From contig JAWKLL010000004.1 of NCBI GenBank assembly GCA_041392765.1, positions 124,001-188,000 on the forward strand: DNA of 64,000 nucleotides, given 5' to 3'. A program made the position numbers and the translations under genes. Each line of letters opens with the position of its first letter. Within the stretch, counting starts at the first letter, position 1. Under the pieces are notes generated by a model. The model saw only the letters and a list, made by a program, of their open reading frames with translations. It was not told the DNA's origin and ran no database searches. The stretch comes from Lewinella sp041392765 (GTDB taxonomy: Bacteria > Bacteroidota > Bacteroidia > Chitinophagales > Saprospiraceae). This document shows, piece after piece, positions 55,319 to 64,000 of this stretch.

Positions 55319-58300
55319 ATGAATTCCATGACAAATTTGTTCCCTTTGAGCAAGGCTGGCTCATTGTCTGTCTTATCGTTGTTGCTATCAGCATCACTAT
55401 TCGGGCAGCTCTCTATCTCAGCTGAAGCAATTTGTACTTCTGATGGTACAATGGCAGTGATGCCAAACACCTACTATGTTGCTGTGGAAACTGTGACAGG
55501 TGGTACTGGGCCGTATATGGTTACAGTAGATGGTGTAACTTCCGCTCACGATGGTTCAACCACTGTTTATTTCGGCTATTTTAGCCACTCTGGATCAGGA
55601 GGCTCCGTGCAGGTAGTCAGTGCTGTCGCCGATGGCAGCCCCGATACAGGCACGATGGAAGTACCGGAAGTGCTATGTGAAGTTCGCCCCGATGGCGGAC
55701 AAGCATCAGGTGCTTTCTGTTTACCATCGCTAGTTCATGGCGCGCCTTATGGTGCTATCTTGGCTCAATCCCAGTACCAGGTACGTTCATGGCGGGAGGC
55801 ACAAGTGGTCAGGTACAAAAATATGTACTGGTAGATGCCGGTGGCACTATTGTTGATGTGAATCTTACAGGTTTCTTTACAGGGTTAGAGGCTGGCACTT
55901 ACACACCCTACGCCATTAATTATCGGGAAGATGAAGATCCTACTGTGAGTAACTTCCTTATCCCAGGCGAACCTATTCAGGTGGTTTTAGATGGTCAGTC
56001 CGGCACTGGGCACTTGGCTGGTGTTTGTTACACCACTTGTGCTGCTCCTGCCGGATACATGGTTGAACCTTGTTACAGTGTGGGAAGTACCGTCTTTTCC
56101 GATTTAGACAACGATGGTGTTTATGAACAAGCCGATGGAGAAAATGGAATTATGGGGTAATACTTGAGCTTTTTATGGCGGGTGATGATCCCCTCACGGC
56201 TACTCCCATTGCTACTACAACAACAAATTCAAATGGTGACTATTTCTTTGGTGGCTTACCCACTGGAGATTATTTCATTTATATACCTACGGCTCCTGCT
56301 GAATATCCTACCTCTTCGACTCCTACTACAGGTACGGATAATGGTACTGATAACAACGATGATGGTGACCAACCTCTCACAGGTGACCCCGTTACAAGTA
56401 TCACCTTTAATCTAGGAGGAACTGAGCCTTCTGGTACTGCGGAAATGGGTTCAGGAGGAATTCAAGATGATGTAGACGATGCAGCTGGGGATATGACGAT
56501 CGACTTTGGTTTCTACCCATCTATGAGTATCGGCTCGGTTGTTTGGGTGGATCAAAGCGCAGATCCCGCTACAACCAATGACGGTATCTATCAGGAAGGA
56601 GTTGAACAACCATTAGAGAATGTAACGGTACAGCTTTATTCCCCTGGCCCTGACGGTATGCCTAATACTCCGGACGATGTTGAAATCAACGTTGGCCCAG
56701 ATGGTATTCTTGGTACAGGCGATGATGCTGCTGGTGGAGTACTAACTGCAGCGGACGGTACCTATTTCTTTGACAATCTTCCTCCGGGTAATTATTTTGT
56801 AGTGCTTCCTGCTTCCAACTTTGCTGGAGTCGCAGCGGATTATCCACTATCTAGTTCACCAACTGACACAGCCGATAATCAAGAAGACAATGATGATAAT
56901 GGTGTACAAACCAGTATTGGTATGGCCATTTCATCTCCTGTTATTAGTTTGATTCCTGGTCAGGAGCCTCTCAACGAGAGTGGCGCAGGTGGTGATCAAG
57001 ATGGTCAACTATCCGCTGGTGGAAACTTAGATGATAATGGAGACATGACCGTTGACTTTGGTTTGGTTTCATCTGTCAGCGTAGGTTCTACCGTTTATTA
57101 TGATCCAAATATGAACGGTATTCACGATGCCAACGAATTAGGTATTGGGGGATTAACCGTCACACTTTTGGCTGATACCGATAATGATGGTATGATAGAC
57201 GATGTCGTTGCCACAGATATTACGGATGCCAATGGTGATTATTATTTTGGTGACCTCGCACCTGGTGACTATATCGTACAAGTAACACCTAATGGTGCAG
57301 CTGCCCAATCTTCCCCTGGTGGTTTGACTACAGACGACATGGCTGGTGATGGGGTAAATAATGGTACGCAAGCAGGCGGCGCTGGTACACCAGCACAATC
57401 ACCTGTTATTACCCTTACGCCTGGTTTAGAGACTATGGCAGAGGATAGCCCAGAAGAAACAACGGGTGCTGCTCAAGATAATGCAGCAGAAGACAACGGC
57501 GATATGACGGTTGACTTCGGGTTTGTACCAATGATGGAGTTGGGATCTACGGTATTCTACGATGTTGATAACGATGGAGTACAGGATTTGGACAACCCAT
57601 TGGAATCAGGCATATCGGGAATAACGGTGAACCTGTATGACGACTTGGGCAACTTCATCACCAGCGTAATGACCGATGCAGAAGGTAACTACCTGTTCGA
57701 GATGTTGGCACCTGGAGACTATCAGGTAGGCGTAATCGCGACCTTAGGCGCACCGGTAGCATCAAGCGGAGCAGGGTAAAGCACCGATCCAAACGATGAT
57801 GTTGACGGTAACAGTGATGGAGATGCTACGGCGGTAAGCCGGAGATGAGTCACTGTCGGGCATAGTAACGTTGGCACTGCACAGAGCCAGACAACGAGAC
57901 CTACGAGGCGGATTACAGGATGACGACAACGAAGCCAACGGCAACATGACAGTTGACTTCGGATTTGTACCAAATATGAGCATTGGTAGTACGGTGTACT
58001 ATGATGCGAACAATAACAACGACCACGATGACAATGGTCTTGAGCCAGGTATCGAGGGCGTAACAGTAGAATTGCTGTATGACGTAAACGGAGACGGTAC
58101 TATTGATCCAAGTGAGGTAATTGCAACGACAGTAACCGATGCCGATGGCAACTACTACTTCGGCGATCTTCCTCCAGGGGACTACATGGTAGCGGTAACA
58201 CCAAGCACAGAAGCAGGAGCAAGCTCAATGACAGCAGTAACAACTGATGACAATGGGGGCGACGGCTTGAACAACGGTACGCAGCCAGGTGGTGTAGGCA

Positions 58301-61300
58301 CAACAGCTTACTCACCAGTGATTACGCTGACACCAGATATGGAGCCAACAGTAGAAGACAACACGGCAGAGGCGACAGGTGCAGCGCAGGACGATGCAGC
58401 AGAAGCTAATGGTGATATGACGGTTGACTTCGGTTTCGTACCAATGATGGAGTTGGGATCTACGGTGTTCTACGATGTTGATAACGATGGAGTACAGGAT
58501 TTGGACAACCCATTGGAATCAGGCATATCGGGAGTAACGGTGAACTTGTATGACGACTTGGGCAACTTCATCACCAGCGTAATGACCGATGGAGAAGGTA
58601 ACTACCTGTTCGAGATGTTGGCACCTGGAGACTATCAGGTAGGCGTAATCGCGACCTTAGGCGCACCGGTAGCATCAAGCGGAGCAGGAGTAAGCACCGA
58701 TCCAAACGATGATGTTGACGGTAACAGTGATGGTGATGCTACGGCAGTAGCCGGAGATGAGTCACTGTCGGGCATAGTAACGTTGGCCCCTGGCACAGAG
58801 CCAGACAACGAGACCTACCCAGGTGGAGTACAGGATGACGATAACGAAGCCAACGGCAACATGACAGTTGACTTCGGATTTGTACCAAATATGAGCATTG
58901 GTAGTACGGTGTACTATGATGCGAACAATAACGCGATCACGATGACAATGGTCTTGGTACAGGTATCGAGGGCGTAACAGTAGAATTGCTGTATGACGTA
59001 AACGGAGACGGTACTATTGATCCAAGTGAGGTAATTGCAACGACAGTAACCGATGCCGATGGCAACTACTACTTCGGCGATCTTCCTCCAGGACTACATG
59101 GTAGCGGTAACACCAAGCACAGAAGCAGGAGCAAGCTCAATGACAGCAGTAACAACTGATGACAATGGGGGCAACGAACAACGTACGCAGCCAGGTGGTG
59201 TAGGCACAACAGCTTACTCACCGAGTGATTACGCTGACACCAGATATAGGCCAACAGTAGAAGACAACACGGCAGAGGCGACAGGTGCAGCGCAAGACGA
59301 TGCAGCAGAAGCTAATGGTGATATGACGGTTGACTTCGGTTTTCGTACCAATGATGGAGTTGGGATCTACGGTGTTCTACGATGTTGATAACTGATGGAG
59401 TACAGGATTTGGACAACCCATTGGAATCAGGCGTATCGAGGTAACGGTGAACTTGTATGACGACTTGGGCAACTTCATCACCAGCGTAATGACCGATGCA
59501 GAAGGTAACTACCTGTTCGGATGTTGGCACCTGGAGACTGAATCAGTAGAGCGTAATCGCGACCTTAGGCGCACCGGTAGCATCAAGCGGAGCAGGAGTA
59601 AGCACCGATCCAAACGATGATGTTGACGGTAACAGTGATGGAGATGCTACGGCAGTAGCCGGAGATGAGTCACTGTCGGGCATAGTAACGTTGACCTGGC
59701 ACAAGCCAGACAACGAGACCTACTGGTGGAGTACAGGATGACGATAACGAAGCCAACGGCAACAGTGACAGTTGACTTCGTTTGTACCAAATATGAGCAT
59801 TGGTAGTACGGTGTACTATGATGCGAACAATAACGGCGACCACGATGACAATGGTCTTGGTAAAGGTATCGAGGGCGTAACAGTAGAATTGCTGTATGAC
59901 GTAAACGGTGACGGTACTATTGATCCAAGTGAGGTAATTGCAACGACAGTAACCGATGCCGATGGCAACTACTACTTCGGCGATCTTCCTCCGGGGACTA
60001 CATGGTAGCGGTAACACCAAGCACAAGCAGGAGCAAGCTCAATGACAGCAGTAACAACTGATGACAATGGGGGCGACGGCGAACAACGGTACGCAATCCA
60101 GGTGGTGTAGGCACAACAGCTTACTCACCAGTGATCACGCTGACACCAGATATGGAGCCAACCGTAGAAGACAACACGGCAGAGGCGACAGGAGCAGCGC
60201 AGGACGATGCAGCAGAAGCTAATGGTGATATGACGGTTGACTTCGGTTTCGTACCAATGATGGAGTTGGGATCTACGGTGTTCTACGATGTTGATAACGA
60301 TGGAGTACAGGATTTGGACAACCCATTGGAATCAGGCATATCGGGAGTAACGGTGAACTTGTATGACGACTTGGGCAACTTCATCACCAGCGTAATGACC
60401 GATGCAGAAGGTAACTACCTGTTCGAGATGTTGGCACCTGGAGACTATCAGGTAGGCGTAATCGCGACCTTAGGCGCACCGGTAGCATCAAGCGGAGCAG
60501 GAGTAAGCACCGATCCAAACGATGATGTTGACGGTAACAGTGATGGAGATGCTACGGCAGTAGCCGGAGATGAGTCACTGTCGGGCATAGTAACGTTGAC
60601 CCCTGGCACAGAGCCAGACAACGAGACCTACCCAGGTGGAGTACAGGATGACGATAACGAAGCCAACGGCAACATGACAGTTGACTTCGGATTTGTACCA
60701 AATATGAGCATTGGTAGTACGGTGTACTATGATGCGAACAATAACGGCGACCACGATGACAATGGTCTTGAGCCAGGTATCGAGGGCGTAACAGTAGAAT
60801 TGCTGTATGACGTAAACGGTGACGGTACTATTGATCCAAGTGAGGTAATTGCAACGACAGTAACCGATGCCGATGGCAACTACTACTTCGGCGATCTTCC
60901 TCCAGGGGACTACATGGTAGCGGTAACACCAAGCACAGAAGCAGGAGCAAGCTCAATGACAGCAGTAACAACTGATGACAATGGGGGCGACGGCTTGAAC
61001 AACGGTACGCAGCCAGGTGGTGTAGGCACAACAGCTTACTCACCAGTGATCACGCTGACACCAGATATGGAGCCAACCGTAGAAGACAACACGGCAGAGG
61101 CGACAGGAGCAGCGCAGGACGATGCAGCAGAAGCTAATGGTGATATGACGGTTGACTTCGGTTTCGTACCAATGATGGAGTTGGGATCTACGGTGTTCTA
61201 CGATGTTGATAACGATGGAGTACAGGATTTGGACAACCCATTGGAATCAGGCATATCGGGAGTAACGGTGAACTTGTATGACGACTTGGGCAACTTCATC

Positions 61301-64000
61301 ACCAGCGTAATGACCGATGCAGAAGGTAACTACCTGTTCGAGATGTTGGCATCTGGAGACTATCAGGTAGGCGTAATCCGCGACCTTAGCGCACCGGTAG
61401 CATCAAGCGGAGCAGGAGTAAGCACCGATCCAAACGATGATGTTGACGGTAACAGTGATGGAGATGCTACGGCAGTAGCCGGAGATGAGTCACTGTCCGG
61501 CATAGTAACGTTGACCTCTGGCACAGAGCCAGACAACGAGACCTACCCAGGTGGAGTACAGGATGACGACAACGAAGCCAACGGCAACGATGACAGTTGA
61601 CTTCGGATTTGTACCAAATATGAGCATTGGTAGTACGGTGTACTATGATGCGAACAATAACGGCGACCACGATGACAATGGTCTTGAGCCAGGCATCGAG
61701 GGCGTGACAATAGAATTGCTGTACGATGTGAACGGTGACGGCACGATAGATCCAAGCGAAGTGATTGCAACGACAGTAACAGATGCTGATGGCAACTACT
61801 ACTTCGGCGATCTTCCTCCAGGGGACTACATGGTAGCGGTAACACCAAGCACAGAAGCAGGAGCAAGCTCAATGACAGCAGTAACAACTGATGACAATGG
61901 GGGCGACGGTTTGAACAACGGTACGCAAGCCAGGCGGAGCAGGCACAACAGCCTACTCACCAGTCATCACGCTGACACCAGATATGGAGCCAACAGTAGA
62001 AGACAACACGGCAGAGGCGACAGGTGCAGCGCAGGACGATGCAGCAGAAGCTAATGGTGATATGACGGTTGACTTCGGTTTCGTACCAATGATGGAGTTG
62101 GGATCTACGGTATTCTACGATGTTGATAACGATGGAGTACAGGATCTGGACAACCCATTGGAATCAGGCATATCAGGGAGTAACGGTGAACTTGTATGAC
62201 GACTTGGGCAACTTCATCACCAGCGTAATGACCGATGCAGAAGGTAACTACCTGTTCGAGATGTTGGCACCTGGAGACTATCAGGTAGGCGTAATCATGC
62301 CACCTTAGGCGCACCGGTAGCATCAAGCGGAGCAGGAGTAAGCACCGATCCAAACGATGATGTTGACGGTAACAGTGATGGAGATGCTACGGCGGTAGCC
62401 GGAGATGAGTCACTGTCGGGCATAGTAACGTTGACCTGGCACAAGAGCCAGACAACGAGACCTACCCAGGCGGATTACAGGATGACGACAACGAAGCCAA
62501 CGGCAATATGACAGTTGACTTCGGATTTGTACCAAATATGAGCATTGGTAGTACGGTGTACTATGATGCGAACAATAACGGCGATCACGATGACAATGGT
62601 CTTGAAGCCAGGTATCGAGGGCGTAACAGTAGAATTGCTGTATGACGTAAACGGAGACGGTACTATTGATCCAAGTGAGGTAATTGCAACGACAGTAACC
62701 GATGCCGATGGCAACTACTACTTCGGCGATCTTCCTCCAGGGGACTACATGGTAGCGGTAACACCAAGCACAGAAGCAGGAGCAAGCTCAATGACAGCAG
62801 TAACAACTGATGACAATGGGGGCGACGGCTTGAACAACGGTACGCAGCCAGGTGGTGTAGGCACAACAGCCTACTCACCAGTCATCACGCTGACTCCTGA
62901 TATGGAGCCAACCGTAGAAGACAACACAGCAGAAGTTGCAGGAGCCGCACAGGACGATGCAGCAGAAGCTAACGGAGATATGACGGTTGACTTTGGTTTC
63001 GTACCAATGATGGAACTGGGTTCTACTGTATTCTACGATGTTGACAATGACGGTGTACAGGATCTGGACAACCCATTGGAAGCAGGCATAGCTGGCGTAA
63101 CAGTGAACTTGTATGACGGCTTGGGCAACTTCATCACCAGCGTAATGACAGATGCAGATGGTAACTATCTGTTCGGATGTTGGCCTATGGAGACTATGTA
63201 GTAGGAGTTGTACCTCAGGAGATGCTGGATTGTCTAGTAGCGGTGAGAGTGGAGTAGATGACGATGTGGATGGCACTGACGATGGTATTCAGGCTGGTGG
63301 TGATGGTACTGAGGCATTCAGCCCTGTAATCACGCTAAGCCCAGGTGATGAGCCAGATGATGAGCCTTTCAGGAGGTGTACAGGATGACGACAACGAAGC
63401 AAACGGCAATATGACCGTTGACTTCGGATTCGTGCCAGATATGAGCATCGGTAGCACCGTATTCTACGACTTCAACGATGATGGCGTTCAAGATTTCAAC
63501 TCTTCGTTGGAACAAGGTATTGAAGGCGTTACAGTACAATTATTGTATGATGTAAATGGTGACGGCACGATAGATCCAAGCGAAGTAATTGCGACAACAG
63601 TAACGGATGCCGATGGCAACTACTACTTTGGCAACTTGCCTTCTGGAGATTATATGGTAGCCGTAACTCCTGCCGACAATGCGCCTGTTAGCTCTACCGG
63701 AGCAGCAGGAGACGACCAGATTGATCTGGATGATAATGGTACACAGGCGGCATCTGGTGATGTTACTTACTCCCCGATTGTAACCTTGTCTGCTGGAATT
63801 GAGCTTACTGAAGACGCAGGCAATCCTGGTGCTGATCAGGATGATCTTGCTGATGACAATGGCGATATGACCATTGACTTCGGATTCGTGCCGAATCAGT
63901 CAATTGGTAGCACAGTATTCGTAGATGGTGATGATAGTGGCATCCAGGAAGCAGGAGAGCCAGGTGTACCTAACGTACCAGTAACCTTGCTTGCTGATAT
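55319..64000 (+). CDS. Giant acidic SdrD_B/Cna-B repeat adhesin (partial, frameshifted, runs off window)
   Basis: A signal peptide (SVLSLLLSASLFGQ) opens the protein; a first ATG at 55305 (ATGAAAAAAGTTACATGA) may be the true start if one base is missing. After ~260 unique residues come successive SdrD_B-type domains, each of the pattern xxGSTVFYDVDNDGVQD, GISGVTVNLYDDLGNFI, TDAEGNYLFEMLAPGDYQV, joined by acidic linkers with MTVDFGFVP. The domains alternate between type A (DVDNDGVQDLDNPLE) and type B (DANNNGDHDDNGLEPGIEGV ... VNGDGTIDPSEV). D-x-N-D-G motifs probably bind Ca2+. Frame breaks are common, densest at 57780-57900, 58930-60130 and 61580-62620. A T9SS sorting domain would be expected beyond the window. 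Likely role: surface adhesion or biofilm filament. Confidence 0.88.
57541..63016 (+). repeat. Tandem 915 bp repeat within the adhesin gene
   Basis: The landmark TGGGATCTACGGT (module A start) occurs near 57541, 58454, 59361, 60267, 61182 and 62099, with a diverged copy (TGGGTTCTACTGT) at 63017. Where both neighbours are open in one frame the period is 915 bp (305 residues, one A plus one B domain). Interior copies are nearly identical base for base; the first copy and the one at 63 kb differ more. Apparent periods of 906-918 reflect indels. Confidence 0.9.

Noticed and set aside
58100..62878. Leu/Ser-rich minus-strand ORFs repeated in the adhesin region
   Set aside because: They recur once per 915 bp because the DNA repeats; they are complements of the SdrD_B codons, not genes.

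Overview
This 64 kb window looks like the chromosome of a member of the Bacteroidota, probably Saprospiria/Saprospiraceae-like. The evidence is: promoters of the TTG-N(~20)-TAnnTTTG type with no Shine-Dalgarno signals; several secreted proteins with type IX secretion (T9SS) C-terminal domains, SprB repeats and a CHU-type terminus; a complete nqrABCDEF operon; an arsenite cluster of the ACR3 type; and families typical of the phylum (DUF4920, DUF3667, head-GIN/DUF2807, C4 zinc-ribbon/Nif3 neighbours, HI0933). The genus-level guess is inference.

The sequence carries many 1-2 base indels and local substitutions. Essential genes such as glyA, gatB, ppa, nqrB, nqrD and nqrF are broken in ways that restore the expected protein in another frame. 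I therefore annotate whole genes across frame changes and treat most breaks as sequencing or assembly error, not decay.

Layout. 0-9.5 kb: a partial phytoene-desaturase-like gene, a secreted metallophosphatase, glyA, a fatty acid hydroxylase, a DUF4920 lipoprotein, an HD phosphohydrolase with a coupled small ORF, a lipoprotein, and arsR-acr3-arsC. 9.5-23.5 kb: a DUF4143 ATPase behind an exact 4 x 33 bp promoter/operator-like array, trxB, a membrane subtilase, an M23 peptidase, a large T9SS subtilase with SprB and GEVED domains, a DUF6159 membrane protein and cysQ. 23.5-28.1 kb: an EAD11-like/transmembrane/FISUMP receptor-like protein, a recX-HI0933 pair, mscS, and two tRNA genes with a peculiar tandem array of tRNA-Asn fragments and palindromes. 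28.1-43.5 kb: PfkB kinase-rfaE2-nif3-zinc ribbon, TPR, a PaaE-like reductase, two MITE-like elements, DUF2807, ppa, amidase-DUF3667-gatB-plsB-HAD/plsC. 43.5-48.1 kb: a CHU-type secreted protein, a lipoprotein with an (AC)n tract in its signal peptide, TPR and pnuC. 48.3-54.9 kb: nqrA-F, ending in a strong terminator. 55.3 kb to the end: a giant acidic SdrD_B/Cna-B-type adhesin, mostly a 915 bp tandem repeat, running off the window.

The most unusual material is non-coding: the 33 bp array, the tRNA-Asn-fragment/palindrome array, three complete small inverted-repeat elements (plus one partial copy) that share internal landmarks, and GC-rich dispersed repeats, one of which supplies the 3' end of arsC. 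No transposase, integrase, phage module or CRISPR array was seen.
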